Shown here: positions 1 to 11,215 of the stretch, in pieces
Numbering within the stretch: position 1 is the first letter of the stretch
How the letters are laid out: each line of letters opens with the position of its first letter
Source of the DNA: Eublepharis macularius
Lineage: Eukaryota; Chordata; Lepidosauria; Squamata; Eublepharidae
Length of the DNA: 64,000 nucleotides
Reading direction: 5' to 3'
Assembly (NCBI RefSeq): GCF_028583425.1
Contig: NC_072794.1
Coordinates: 29,509,232-29,573,231 of the forward strand
Program-made: the position numbers and the translations under genes
The notes under the pieces: generated by a model
What the model saw: only the letters and a program-made list of their open reading frames with translations
The model's database searches: none
What the model was told of the DNA's origin: nothing

Positions 1-384
1 GCTGGATCATTGGTCTATGGTCCATTGAAGCCTCTTGGTGTTGCTGGCATATGGCTCCAGGAGTAATTTAACATTTAAATCCCTCCTCTTGCTCCAGCTG
101 AATGATGGGCCCACCAGTCGGCTGGAGAAGAGGGGAGATAGAGTGCTCTCAGCACCATTGGCAAGCGGTGCCAGGAGCACTTGAACATTTAAATCCCCCT
201 CCTTGCTCCAGCTGACTGGTAGCCCACCAGTCAGCTGGGGGGGGTTAGAGCACTCCTGGCGGCCCGAACCGATGAACTGGTGGGTTCGCAAACCAGGGCT
301 GGACCCTGAAAAGTTTGAGGTCCATGGACTCACAGCCCATGGACTCACAGCCCATGGGTTTTTCCTGGTCTGTACCCACCTCTA
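1..384. mobile_element. Right end of a MITE, left end outside the window
   Basis: The segment ends with GTACCCACCTCTA at 372-384, which resembles the termini of other short DNA transposons in this window. The interior holds two diverged tandem copies, about 114 bp apart, that begin with ACATTTAAATCC near 71 and 185, and a short direct repeat of CCATGGACTCACAGC near 332-356. There is no coding evidence. The left terminus and target duplication cannot be checked, so the class is inferred from the terminal motif alone. Confidence 0.45.
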
Positions 385-1029
385 GTCAGCAGCCCAAGGT
401 TGGCAACAGGTGGGAGACTCACCTTATGGGGGCCTTGGCCAGTGATCTTGTTGCTGCTAACCCAAGGACAATACTGATCGAGATTGGGGATCCCCAACAG
501 AACCTGTGGGCATTTTGGAATTTTGAGAACAGGTAGTAAGTACCTATCAGAAACTGGCTGCCAGAATTCTGGGCCCAATGACAAAATATTGGGAGGTTAA
601 AGAAAATATTAAGAAGTTCCGAGCTAAATATCCTCCCATGAAGTAGGGAAACTGTTTCCAAATGGGTGCTCCTTGCAATCAAAAAGATGATGCCTCCTAG
701 GTTCTTCTGGAGTACCTCCTACTCCAGTGAAATAGAGGAAAGATTGGCTCTTTGCTTTGCAGGAGAGACATTCTGAATAAGCAGCAAATGTGCACCAGGA
801 AACACACCAGCCCACTGGTACCTCATTGGGGATTGCATTGTGATGATCCAACTTGGTAAGGCAGTCATGCATGTTTATATATGCTGATTTCTTGCAAAAC
901 CTGCATTGTTACTTTTTTGCATATAGCATTAGCAAAGGATGTTTTTAACTCGGCAACCATGAATTCATTTATTACATTTTTATCCAACTGTTTCTCCAAG
1001 GAGCTCAGTGTGGCATACTTCACTTCTAC
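385..1029. other. Single-copy-looking noncoding DNA
   Basis: No repeat family, exon or RNA gene was recognised. Short open frames here have no supporting motif and fit chance. Confidence 0.5.
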
Positions 1030-1150
1030 CTTCTTCATTTTATGCTCACAACCACCCTGTGAGGTTGGTTAGGCAGAGTAAAAATGACTGGTCCAAGGCC
1101 AAGCCTCAAAGCAGAGTGGGGTTTGGACCTGAACCAAGGCCTGGCTGTAG
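1030..1150 (-). mobile_element. tRNA-derived SINE, body fragment
   Basis: On the minus strand this matches the SINE body seen elsewhere in the window. Shared stretches include CAACCACCCTGTGAGGTTGG and the GACTGGTCCAAGG block, which correspond to the cacagggttgttgtgagg and gtgaccttgggcc regions of the complete copy at 31950. The tRNA-like head is not clear. Confidence 0.6.
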
Positions 1151-1285
1151 GCCTGCTTATAAAAAAGATTATCTATGAATTCTCATTACAGAAAGACTGC
1201 TCCATGTCCTAAAGGGGAAAAAGCAGGGCAGAAGGTACAGTGCCTGAAGGGCCGGACGTAGGTTTAAGCTTAATTTGAACAACAG

Positions 1286-1775
1286 CTTCATTCTAAATCT
1301 CTTTTTTAACTTGCCCTTTTCATCCCACCCTTCCTCTTAGAAGCTCAGAGCAGTGTACATGGTCATCCTTCCCACATTTTAGCCTCACAACAACCCTGTA
1401 AGCAGGGCTTTTTTTCTGGGAAAAGAGGTGGTGGAACTCAGTGGTAGAACTCAAGACCTCACAATGACGTCACTTGGGTCAGCTGGAACAACGGGGGAGT
1501 TTTTTAAAGTTTAAATTGCCCTCGGTGAAAATGGTCACATGGCCGGTGGCCCCACCCCCTGATCTCCAGACAGAGGAGAGTTTAGATTGCCCTCCGTGCC
1601 GCTGAACAGCGGCACAGAGATCAGGGGGTGGAGCTACTGGCCATGTGACCATTTTTAAGAGGTGCCGGAACTCCATTCCACCGCGTTCCTGCTGAAAAAA
1701 AGCCCTGCCTGTAAGGTAGATTAGGCCGAGGCTATGATTGATCCAAGGTCACCCAGCAAACCTGCCAACATCTGA
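1286..1775 (-). mobile_element. SINE copy split by a MITE
   Basis: The left part (1286-1402) and right part (1716-1775) are adjacent pieces of one minus-strand SINE body. The CAGGGC-type MITE at 1403-1707 interrupts it. The sequence before the MITE ends CACAACAACCCTGTAAG and resumes with GTAGATTAGGCCGAGG, as expected for an uninterrupted SINE with 8 bp duplicated. The SINE is therefore older than the MITE. Confidence 0.65.
1403..1707. mobile_element. hAT-like MITE, CAGGGCTTTTTTTC family, intact
   Basis: The ends are inverted repeats: CAGGGCTTTTTTTC on the left and GAAAAAAAGCCCTG on the right. An exact 8-bp target duplication CCTGTAAG flanks it at 1395-1402 and 1708-1715. The interior is palindromic, has no transposase, and contains a perfect CRE octamer TGACGTCA at 1465-1472. 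Eight-bp duplications are typical of the hAT superfamily. The family name is inference; the structure is read directly. Confidence 0.9.
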
Positions 1776-3290
1776 TCCCTGCACAGGAAATGCCAGGATA
1801 CCAGTCCTGCTTCTTTCAGATGTTCGAAGGAGGATCGCTTCATTTCTGTCAATTACAAAATAAAGCGACAACTGTTTAAAGAAATGCCAATTTCTGCCTC
1901 CTTGCAGGAACCAAACCTCTGACTTGCATGGCGGCATCTCAAAATAGTGCCTGCCCATGATAGATCAAGAAGGCAGTTGTTTCCCCTGTTAATTATTTTC
2001 ATTATTTTGCTTTGTATTATTATTATCATTACTGTATTGATTTAAAGAGAACACCTCTAGTTGATGGACCCCACTATTTAATTAGCTTTAGTGCCGAGAT
2101 CAGAATCTCTTAATTGCCTTCCGTTTAAAGAATTATCGCTGGGATGAATCTTTTTCAGCAGGCATGTACTCATTGCGCCTATATTTCAAATGGTCCCCAA
2201 TAGTCCTCTGTGTATTTGGCCCAACTGCTACTCTAGTCTTAGAGGAGTCCACTGAGGGCTGGTACAGCAATACATGCAAACTAGCCAGCATGCTGGAGCT
2301 AAGGTTTTCATTCTTCGTGCTGGGGGATCCTCAGGTTCCTTGGAAGCTTATGAGCAGATCTGCAATGAGAATGGTAATGGTGGACCCGTCTCCCCGAAAG
2401 TAGGGACGTTGCAGACTTTAAGATGAACAAACGGAGCAGATAAACATACCATGTTCAACATCCATGAACTGAATTTTGGATCTCCTTATCTGACCACCAT
2501 ACAACCCAAGCAACTGTTGAACAGATTTGTAGAGGTGTAGTTACTGTCATGGTTCAGTTTTGTTTCCTTCTGCTTTTGCAGCTTGACTGTTGATGAAATC
2601 AATTCTCCTCCAGAGTCATAGATGGTTGTCTAGTAGTTAAATGATGTTATGGTGAGGGGTGGAGAACTAAGACTCCCATAATGCTGTGTGAAAATGCATG
2701 AAATTAAACCTTGGTGATAACATGGACTTAAACACCAAATGGTAAGACCTTTTTTAAAAAATTCAGTGTTCATTTATAATCCCTGCTTGACTAATTTCCT
2801 CATTGGTTATGAATAGTATTGGCTGCCAAGTAGAGAACAGCAACAACAGGTCTGTGGGGGAAAGGAGAAATTAGGGCTTCCATAGGGTCATCTGAGAACA
2901 TGCACGCACAAAATAAAGCCAATTGCACTGTACAATATTCTTTGAATATGCAAAAAGTAACTGGCCAAAAAGGTTTGAGCTGCTCATAAACAGCCCAACT
3001 GCTCTACAAAAACCAGCTCCCTGCTTGCACCCAGTGAGAAGAACATGAGTTGAACTCTGTATGTCCCTTCAACATGAAATTGCAAGGGACTGGTTTTTCT
3101 AAGGATAGATATTCTCAGTGTGGTGAAAACAGTTTCAGCTCACGTTCTCTACCCTGAAACATGTGCAGCAAATGCATGTTTAAGCTACACCCACCTGACT
3201 ATGGAATGTTTTGCCTATCCCTATCCTAAAGTGCAATATCAGTCCATGACAGGGCAAAATTTTGTAAAATTTGTTTACAAGTTTCAGGGG
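1776..3290. other. Single-copy-looking noncoding DNA
   Basis: No recognised transposon or exon. The part at 1976-2170 is AT-rich and carries several TAATTA-type cores (TTAATTA at 1989, TAATTAG at 2079, TTAATTG near 2110), so it could be a conserved regulatory element. That reading is speculative without alignment to other species. Confidence 0.4.
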
Positions 3291-3304
3291 ATTTACATCT
3301 GAAG

Positions 3305-3800
3305 CTTTTACCCATTCCTTTTGATTTCATCAAAATGCACCCAATGAATTAAGTAGAACAGCTCTCCCCGTTTTCATTTTGAGTCCAGAATTTCTTTCAC
3401 TTCATGATGCAGCTGTCCGTCCACCATGAGTGGGGGGGAATTTATCTGGTTGGGGAGCTTTCTTCAGGAGGCTGAAATGAAATACCGGGTGGACATTTTT
3501 TAAGTTCTTGGGTAGGTTTACCTCTACAGTCACCTCATTGATTAATTTTTTGACTTGGAATGGACCTAAGAATTTCCACCCCAGTTTTTTACTGGGATGT
3601 TCCCCTCTGAGATGTTTAGTGGAGATGTACACATGATCTCCCACTTGTATTTTTCATGGGACAGACCTTTTTTGTCTGCATACTTTTTCTAATCCTCCTT
3701 AGCTTTTTCCAGAGTCTTTTTAATTACCCCCCATTGAGTCGTTAAGTTAGACCACCATTCCCCCAGATCCCCTGGTTTGTGGATGACAGTCCATGACTTG
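3305..3800 (-). pseudogene. Ty3/gypsy chromovirus pol remnant: integrase C-terminus and chromodomain
   Basis: Read on the minus strand, 3644-3402 encodes an 80-residue open stretch typical of the Ty3/gypsy integrase C-terminal region. It includes GDHVYISTKHLRGEHPSKKL, GPFQVKKLINEVTVEV and the closing NVHPVFHFSLLKKA block. A one-base frame change in a C run near 3430 then leads into a second frame with HHEVKEILDSK and YLIHWV, which fits a chromodomain. Upstream, 3645-3800 continues in another frame with Lys-rich integrase sequence. Stops and frame changes make this a dead copy. In a living element this enzyme inserts retrotransposon cDNA and the chromodomain binds modified histones. The rest of pol and gag were not found. 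Confidence 0.85.
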
Positions 3801-3811
3801 AGGATTCTACT

Positions 3812-4395
3812 TGTCAGTCCTTAGCAGGTAGAATCCCCAAGTTCTCTGCAGCAAACATGCAGGTGTATTGGTTGAAGTAACTTTATTAGAGATCCATCAA
3901 GTTCAAGGTGCTCAGACAACTGAATTGGCAGAAGTGACATAGATGGGGTCGGTAGTGTTCGTTAGAGGGAAGGTTCCTGCCATCAGGATAGGGACCGTTA
4001 AAGTTTGGGGCGTGAAGGAGCTGGGAGGGGGCAGTGAAAGGAAGAAGCTAGGTTTAGGCTAGACAGGACAAAGAATGAAATAATCTCATTTCCCAAGAAA
4101 GATACATTTCGAGCTGGCCGCATCCACTCTTCAAGGACACTTGCTGGAGGCAGCGGGGAAAGAGAAAGTAAATACTTGTGAGATAACCTACTGGCTTAAC
4201 ATCAATAAGAAACTTCCCATGCCCTCAGAGGACCAGCACATAGCACAGAACACATTCATGACAGATATGCAGACAGGCATATATGGCAAATAATGAGGCC
4301 CAATAAGCTGAGCCAGAGCTCCATACGAACTGAATGTGCATCTACAGTGTGTCCCCCAGAATCCTTTGCAATATGCAGGGATGTTGTGGCTGACA
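3812..4395 (-). mobile_element. Probable LTR next to the gypsy remnant
   Basis: The interval starts TGTCAG and ends GCTGACA, giving TGTCA/TGACA inverted ends. On the minus strand it has a polyadenylation-like TAATAAAG (3881-3888) followed by a U5-like stretch. Flanking pentamers do not match, so it is not a clean solo LTR. It may be the 5' LTR of the adjacent pol remnant joined by an internal deletion. The exact borders are uncertain. Confidence 0.4.
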
Positions 4396-5350
4396 AGCAA
4401 TAGACCAGTTGTGCCAAAGAGCAGCCCACTATAGCCTTGCATGCAACCTGTAGCCTTTGCGTGAAGATCTGTACCTCCATCCTTAAGCCAATTGATTTCT
4501 TATTATTTCTTTCTCTTAAGAAACCACAAACAATGTTTAAGAGCGACAGTCTGAGTGGCTTATATAAGAGCCATTACTGGCCGGAGAAGGTGCCTAAGAG
4601 CTGCAGAGGAGGCTGTTCTGTTAAGAACCATGATTCTATTGACCTATTTGCTCAGAGAGGAAAGCTGCTCTTTGTGTCCAGGTCCAGTCATCCATCTCTC
4701 TCTCTCCATCTCCCAGCTAAAAATACAAGCTGGGCTAACAGGAGCAGAGATTGAGATTAGCTGGGTGGCCAGCTGATTCTTGAATATCCTGCTTGGAAAA
4801 GAGTTCGGGGAAACTCAAACGCTCACGTATTGTTTTGTGTCATTTTAATTGGTCCTAATAAAAGGTACCATGTGGCTTTTGTTATAACGTTTTGCTTTGA
4901 AGCAATGCAGGTGCTTGCAACAGCATCCGAAGACCTGCCACGAAGCATATTGGGTCCCTCTTTAGTCATTAGAGAGCTTTTCTAAAGTGGACCCTCATGT
5001 GTCAATCTGCATTTTTGAGCAGCAATGCTCTGCGACAGAATGCCTCATACCAGCATCAAGGTGTCTCAATTCCCACATGATCCTTATCGGCATTTCAGAT
5101 GTAAAATCAGTCTGGTTTTCCATTCTGAGATCCAGTGCAAAGATAATTTTTACCATGGAGTGCCAAGGGATAGAAGGATGCCGCTCAATATCCACAGATA
5201 ATCAGAGTCAAAGATAGCTTTCACATTTTTGCTAGAAGTTTAGGCTGTTTGTCTTTTGGTAATCCTAAAATATATGTACTGGGAAGTAAGTCCCATAAAA
5301 GGAAGGGGAACTTAGGAGTAAATATATTGAGGACTGGACCATTTAATCTC
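4396..5350. other. Single-copy-looking noncoding DNA
   Basis: No repeat, RNA or exon is recognised. A 105-codon open frame at 4437-4754 has no domain signature and is not called a gene. Confidence 0.45.
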
Positions 5351-5354
5351 TGTC

Positions 5355-5450
5355 TGGAAATAAAATAGAAGAAGAGCTCTGCTGGATCGAGGTCTGTTTA
5401 GTCCAGCATCCCGTTCACAACAGAGGCCAGCCAAATGCCACAAACAGTCA
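5355..5450 (+). repeat. Interspersed repeat fragment with CTGCTGGATC core
   Basis: The block with GCTCTGCTGGATCGAGG, TTTAGTCCAGCATCCCG and CAGAGGCCAGCCAAATGCC is a high-copy reptile repeat motif known to me from other genomes. A second piece lies at 11139. I do not assign its class. Confidence 0.55.
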
Positions 5451-6026
5451 TGATGAATGCAACCATTGTTTAACCTCAGTGTCTGGGATTCAGAGGTACA
5501 CTGCTTCTGAACATGGAGGCTCCATTTCACTATCATGGCTAATAAGAAGGAAGCACAAAAGAGCACACAGCACAGGATCTCTGGGAGGGATTTCTGTCAC
5601 TAGACAGGGAGCTGGAAGGGACACATGTCCCATCTTTGTTCAGAAATTGTTTTTAGTTGCTCTGTGTGCCATCCGGGTGAAACCAAGTCTTGATATTTTA
5701 TAGGCCATCAAGTAAATGTCTAACCTTTACCAATGAACACCTCCGGGGCTAGGAGGGCCCACAAATGCATGGTAAATGGCAGCCAGTGATGGGAAAGCTG
5801 CCTTTTCAAAGCTCACAGAAGATTTTTATGCTGCAAGATTATTTATGGGCAAAATTTTCTTCCCCTCTATTGAGTGTGGTCCACTGGGAAATGCTTCTGC
5901 ACATGGCCTCATTGATATGAATAGGAGCTGTGCAAGAGTGCAGCTCCCACTAATTTCAGCTGAGCTTGTGCCTGGGAGAAATTCTGGGAGGAAGATGTCC
6001 ATTTTCTGGCGGTTTCAAACTCAATC

Positions 6027-6028
<2 letters not shown>
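5451..6028. other. Single-copy-looking noncoding DNA
   Basis: No recognised element. Open frames crossing into the following CT run are artefacts of the microsatellite. Confidence 0.45.

Positions 6029-6060
<32 letters not shown>
6029..6060. repeat. (CT)16 microsatellite
   Basis: An uninterrupted CT dinucleotide run, read directly. On the other strand it translates as alternating Arg-Glu, which explains the low-complexity open frames there. Confidence 0.98.
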
Positions 6061-6062
<2 letters not shown>

Positions 6063-6530
6063 CTCTAACAGCCTTTCTGTGCCTGCTGTAAATTATGACA
6101 GTCTTAGAGATGTGGTGATGGCCACTGGCTTCAGAAAAGGATGAGAGAAATAAATGGAAAAGCTGTTTTAGTGGAATGGAGCTGCCCTTTTTAGAGGCAG
6201 TATACATTTAAGTGTTAGGAGGGGGCAAAATTTGATGGCAGCCATTGCCTTGCTTGGGGTTTTCCCAGAGGCATTTCAGAGGCCCATTTTAGAAACTGGA
6301 TGCTGAACTAGATGTTCTGATCCAATGGCATTATTCTCGTGTTCTTTTTCAAACAATAGTTGAAACAAAGAGTAGGCACAGTCCGAACTTTTAGGATGAG
6401 ACTGCTGGAATCTTAAGCCCCTGTATCCCAGTGTCTTGGAGAGAGCTTAGTTCAATACATGCAATATCAGTCTTGTCTCTGGGAGGGTTTTATGGAGAAA
6501 TCCCAGTTCATCAGTTCCTGATGAGATAAG
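6061..6530. other. Single-copy-looking noncoding DNA
   Basis: Nothing is recognised beyond short open frames without motifs. Confidence 0.45.
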
Positions 6531-6660
6531 TTTGCCAACTCCAGATTGGGCAATTTCTGGAGATTTGGGAATGGGATTTGGGGATGGCAGGATTCAGGGA
6601 GATGAGGGACCTCAGCAGGGTATAATGCCACAGAGAGGGTATAATGCCATTGCTGCATAT
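6531..6660. mobile_element. Truncated TAGGGTTGCC-family MITE
   Basis: Sequence from TTTGCCAACTCCAGATTGGG through CTGGAGATTTGGG to CTCAGCAGGGTATAATGCC matches the better copies at 30780 and 52051. The phrase AGGGTATAATGCCA occurs twice, about 21 bp apart (6617-6650), so a small local duplication exists. One terminus is missing. Confidence 0.7.
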
Positions 6661-7519
6661 GAAAAACCAACCCTGAGCAACCAGGGGTGGGGTCACCAGC
6701 CAAGCGGGGAACTGAAGTCAATTGTAGAGGCTCAGGATTTGTAGAGGAAGGTCAGAAGACAGGGATGACAAGAGACTGGCATCAGTCTTTCCGCTTAGCA
6801 TCAAGTCCATGCCGGGGGCAGTTGATCAGGAACAGGGCTGTTCACAGCATTGCCGCAAAGCAGCTGAACCAACCCAACTCAGGTTCTGCCTACAATATTC
6901 ATTCTTATATAAATCCACAAAGTGTATACAAACCTGCTCTTTTTGAATAAGCTCATAATGTATATTCTCACTTTGTTCTCAGCCCATGATTCTGTGAGCT
7001 GATGTTTTAGACAAGAAACAACATGGCAGCAAGAGGTGCACGGGAGTGAGTAAAAGTATGTGTGATAAGTGTGAAAACGGGTACAAGGAAGGAACAAAGA
7101 GCCACGTTCGGCACAGGAAGCCCAATCCAATCAAGTAGTGGGGCCATCTTGCATGTTCCACCATCGTGTTTTCAGATAGACAGCCACAAGGACTGGAAAC
7201 TTGATGCTGGGGGGAAGAAACCTTTAAAAGTTGAGAAGTTATAGCCTTTGAAGTGCTCTAGAATCCTAGAATCTGTGGCTTGGCTCCTAAGCAGCGTGTA
7301 TGGAGAGGAACTAAAGGAAAACAAACTCCCCCATCTCCCCGCTCTCACTACAGCATTATTTGCCCCCCCCCCTCCCTATAGCACGCTTCTTCATGTCAGT
7401 GGATCCAGAAGAACGGGGGGGGGGGCAACTTGGGAATCTGCAGACTGGTGGGGTGGGGTGGAAGTTGGCAGAAATTGCCCCTTTCTCCTTTGCAAACAAA
7501 AAGCTGTTCTGTTGGAGGA
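6661..7519. other. Single-copy-looking noncoding DNA
   Basis: No recognised repeat or exon. C and G homopolymers near 7363 and 7416 produce spurious open frames on both strands. Confidence 0.45.
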
Positions 7520-7577
7520 GTTGCTGCCGCTGCTGCTGCTGCTGGGTGTGTGTGTTTGTGTCTGTGTGTCTGTGTAG
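7520..7577. repeat. Compound (CTG)n/(GT)n simple repeat
   Basis: An imperfect CTG trinucleotide run passes directly into a GT-rich run. Open frames of Gln/Thr/Leu across it are low-complexity shadows. Confidence 0.9.
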
Positions 7578-7747
7578 CCCTGCAAGATCCAAGCTTCACT
7601 GTAAATCTGCTCTCTTAAAATTTCACACCATAATGATCAGGTCAAGAGCAGACTATTAATTCCCTTACAAGGGTTATTAATTGTTGTGGCTGATGTTGTT
7701 GTTAATAAAGCGCCACCGATGTACGCAGAGCAATACACAATGCAGGT

Positions 7748-7812
7748 TGAAGCGGAGTTACCCCCTTCTCAGTCCACTTAGAAGGATGTTAACTCTGTTT
7801 AGGACTGCACTA
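7748..7812. repeat. Short palindromic repeat, GCAATCCTAAGCAGAGTTACT type
   Basis: The left arm reads GGAGTTACCCCCTTCTCAGT and the right arm AACTCTGTTTAGGACTGCAC. The two arms are imperfect inverted copies of the unit best seen at 58557-58648 and 63246-63336. The family is short, noncoding and probably a MITE. Confidence 0.6.
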
Positions 7813-8520
7813 ACAAGCACAAGCAAGGAGTCCAGCAGAGCTCACAAATGAGCTTCACTTGTCTCTTAAAGGCCTATATGGTATACAACCACGTTGTATC
7901 GTATCATGCTAAGAGTGCCGAAAGAATGCAAAGTCTGCTCCTTTGTGTTACGTGGTTCTGTTAGCTTGGTATGCTAAAGACTGGGTGAAATATGGACAAA
8001 TAGATTGTTTCTGTCTCCGACACTATCAATCCTGTACCTTGTGTCAGCACTAAATCCACTGCAAATAATAAAAATAAACCTTCCTTGCATTAAATCCTGA
8101 GCAGTCCATTAAAAACTGTGTACACAGTGAAACAAACAGATGATTAAATAAGGCCTATAACAGTATTTCTATAATATACCTCTCTAAATAACATAATGGA
8201 AAAGGCCCATTCAGAGCTGATTAACCTCAGTTCAGGAAGATCATTTATATCAAATCATTACGCTCAGCTGATTAAAAATGAATTAATTCCTACAGAAAAC
8301 CATTTCCAAACACTGCTTCTCCTCATAAATCCGACACTAGAGGGGGGAAATGCAGAGCCTAATAATGCAGAAATCTACAGTCAGAGTCATAAATCTGTAC
8401 AACAACCAGAGAGTGCAGGTGGCCCAAGAAAGTGTGTGGGAACACCCAGTTCTTCCGTGCCTTACTGAGAGATCACCGGGAATTCCCTGCAAGCATCCCT
8501 GAATGCACATGGAAGAACAG
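7813..8520. other. Noncoding DNA with a possible conserved regulatory block
   Basis: No repeat is recognised. The part at 8090-8450 is AT-rich and unusually full of ATTA/TAAT homeodomain-type cores, such as GATGATTAAATAAGG, CTGATTAACCTCAG and CAGCTGATTAAAAATG. This texture is common in vertebrate developmental enhancers, but no conservation data are available here. Confidence 0.4.
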
Positions 8521-8524
8521 GATA

Positions 8525-8641
8525 AAATCATCATCATCATCATCAGTAGTAGTAGTAGTTATAGTCGTAGTAGTCATAGTAGTAGTAGATGTAGTAGTAG
8601 TTGTAGGCGTAGTTGTAGTCGTAGTCATAGTAGTAGTATTT
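8525..8641. repeat. Impure (ATC)n/(TAG)n trinucleotide repeat
   Basis: An ATC run turns into about 100 bp of TAG/GTA triplets with scattered substitutions. Val-, Asp- or Thr-rich open frames across it are not genes. Confidence 0.95.
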
Positions 8642-8810
8642 AAAGCATTTGTATGCGGGTATGCCACTTTTCCACCCAAAAGATGGTCCCCAAACCAGCA
8701 AACATCAATACGCTGAAAAATTTAAAACATTTAAAAACCCATTTAAATTTAAAACAGCATTTAAATAGTACAACAATAATTCAATAAAACACACACATAC
8801 ACAAACATAC
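8642..8810 (-). repeat. Probable LINE/SINE 3'-end derived repeat
   Basis: The stretch TGCCACTTTTCCACCCAAAA followed by repeated TTTAAAACATTTAAA resembles the antisense 3' ends of reptile retroposons (a GGTGGAAAAGTGGCATA-like tail). The element cannot be named from this. Confidence 0.35.
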
Positions 8811-9085
8811 AACACCAAGAGCAGGGAGGAAGGCTGGTAACAGTTATTGGGGGTATGCCAAATAAACCAAAAAAGCAGCAGCGGCAGCAGTTGCCGACAC
8901 CAAATCTACAGCTAATTTGTTGCCCTCCTCTAGGAGTTCTCAAGCTTTGACAGTCACAGTCCAACAAAAGTTAGTTATGAGTCAGAACCAAGTTAGTTGT
9001 GATCAAGACAGCCATTTTGCTTATTCACATACCTGCTCCCTTAACAATAAAATATCACACAGACTAGGGGAACTATATCTTCCAG
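8811..9085. other. Single-copy-looking noncoding DNA
   Basis: No recognised feature. Confidence 0.4.
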
Positions 9086-9280
9086 GCCTTTTTTTTCTGG
9101 GAAAAGAGATGGTGGGACTCACTGGTACCATATGTGCTTTGCTCGCGCACGCACAGGACCACGCGATGACATCACTTCCTGGAAGTGACGTCATTGTGCA
9201 GGGCAGAGCCACTCCTCAGAGGATATAAAAACAAAAGATAAGGAATTTTAAAGTTTAAATTGCCCTCGGCACCGGCATGG
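9086..9280. mobile_element. Partial CAGGGC-family MITE carrying a CRE
   Basis: It starts GGCCTTTTTTTTCTGGGAAA, matching the left terminus of the copies at 1403 and 14130, and includes the TTTTAAAGTTTAAATTGCCC core. It carries the palindromic module TGACATCACTTCC / GGAAGTGACGTCA, with a perfect TGACGTCA at 9186-9193. The right terminus is missing or too diverged to see. Confidence 0.65.
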
Positions 9281-11054
9281 TGGGCATGTTCAAGTATGCC
9301 CAGATACAGGGGTTCCATCTTTGTTGCCACCGTGATTGTTTTAAAACCAAGGTCACTCTGAACAGACTGCAAGCTAAAGCAGAGTACGGTAGTCTAGGCA
9401 AGCTTGCTTTGCCCTGTTCCTTCAGAAGGGGGGGAAAGCTTTGGGAGGAAGATTTTTTTGAAAAATGGCCTAGGGGAGGGGTTTTGCTGCCTCCCTCCAC
9501 TTGTCCTTATGCCTCACTGCTGGCCCAGGTTAGAGTTGCCAACCGGTCTGGAGAAGAATGCTGTGTTCCTTTAATAGAGGCTTAAAGAGATGTTATTTAC
9601 TGGTGACTTTACCGACTTCCATGCCATAAAAAGTTTAAACTTCCCATTTCCACATATTAAGCCTCTATAAATGGGACAGGGCATTTTTTCTCCAAGCCAG
9701 TTGGAAACACTAGCCCGGGCTGATGTTACTTTTTTTAAAAAAATGGAGGAAAGAAGTATAACTTGATCTCCATTTTAGCATGACATTTGAACCTCAGTCA
9801 TCTCCTTGGTCCTTCTGTGATATTCTCTGAGATATGGTTGGTAACAGATGAGTCTAACTGCCCTGCTTTCTGTGTACCCCCTCAGCCATGTCCTGTAATT
9901 GCAACACACAGGAAACTCTAACGCCTTTGATAACACACACTGAGAGAGACTCAACAAAAGCAGAAGATAAAAGGGAGACCCCTCCTATCCAGGCCATGCG
10001 GGGAAACTAGTCCTTGTAGACTCAGTTAAAGCGATACGTGCATGTGCACATCATGCTAAAAATTCTTCAGGCTAAACATTTCTTCATAGTAACTACAAGC
10101 TTGTCACAACTGTTTCAAAACTACATCTTGTGTCTGGTGGAAAATTCCTGCTAAAGAAAGGGGGGGGGGTGTTGTTGAGTCTTCCCCTGCGACTGCAGTG
10201 CAGACTGCCAACTAACTCCTTATGCTGTTCCCAAGGGAGCCCTGCCCCCCAGAAATGGGGCCTTGAGGATCATTTAGGGCTACAGTGGGAGAGGGTGATG
10301 AAATTCCCACCCCACTGACAGAAATCCATTCAGACTCAAGCATGGGATTGAAGCCAGTAGTACTCAGAGGCCAGTAGTACTTAGACTCAGCAATTGGGAT
10401 TAATATTTATCACTATTCCATGGCATAGCCCTTGAACTTTGCGGGCCTCCCTGCTCCCAACCCATTCCTTGTTTGCCCAGTTACATATAACATCATTCTG
10501 CCAGTACAAGAGCAACATTTGACTACTGAGATCCCTCTCCTTATGTAGCAGATCCGTCAGCAAGTGTCCTTTCACACGTGGGCTCTCCAGTTGCTGTATC
10601 AAGATGCCACTATGGGAAAACAGATGCAGGCTTTGGAGGCTCATCCCAAAGCTATACACACATCCATACATCACTATCTAGCCTAGTATTCAGACTGGCA
10701 GCATCTCTCCAAAGCCTCCAACAGGGTTCCAGAGGTCTTGTGGCTTGTCTTAAGGTTTTAAAATGTTATCCATTTAACCCTCCCTGATGCCTGTCACTTC
10801 TTGGTTGAAGGATTCTCGGTGCGGTTGATTGCTTTAGGTCCTTTCTCCTCTTGTATCTTGGAGCAAGAAAATATTTCAGCCACCGCCTGGTAGATATTGC
10901 AGATTCCATTGGCCATCAACAATGAATTCAATGTTCTTAACCTGACCTTACCTCCAATACACACACCCCGTTTAAGATCAAGTTTCCAGGTTTCAGGGTT
11001 ATGGAGAAAAACTGGAAAAGATGTAGATGTCTGATTCCAGCTGACAGTTAAAAT
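9281..11054. other. Single-copy-looking noncoding DNA
   Basis: No clear exon or RNA gene. A piece near 10690-10730 (CAGACTGGCAGCATCTCTCC) resembles the antisense body of the tRNA-Ala-like SINE at 35577, but the rest of the SINE is not visible. The run of G near 10161 is a simple homopolymer. Confidence 0.4.
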
Positions 11055-11135
11055 GAGAGCTCCAGAGTTCCAGTACAGCCCTAAGCAGCTACATCCCTCT
11101 AAGTCCCTTGAAGTCATTGGGTTTAGAACAATGCA
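11055..11135. repeat. Short palindromic repeat copy
   Basis: Sequence CAGCCCTAAGCAGCTACATC, then CTCTAAGTCC, then GAAGTCATTGGGTTTAGAACAATGCAACTG in order matches the short palindromic family at 7748 and 63246. Confidence 0.45.
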
Positions 11136-11138
11136 ACT

Positions 11139-11215
11139 GTAAGAACATAAGAACAGCCCTGCTGGATCAGAACAATGGTACATAGGTTCTAGCCAGATTC
11201 AACCTCATCATGCCT
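11139..11215 (+). repeat. AAGAACATAAGAAC interspersed repeat fragment
   Basis: It begins AAGAACATAAGAACAGCCCT followed by GCTGGATCAGAACAATGG, the common start of the same repeat seen at 5355. It decays after about 75 bp. Confidence 0.6.

Noticed and set aside
8432..8716. Val/Asp/Thr-rich frames
   Set aside because: Translation of an impure TAG/ATC trinucleotide repeat.
10794..11183. 129-codon minus-strand frame
   Set aside because: Its beginning overlaps two interspersed repeats and the rest has no recognisable domain.
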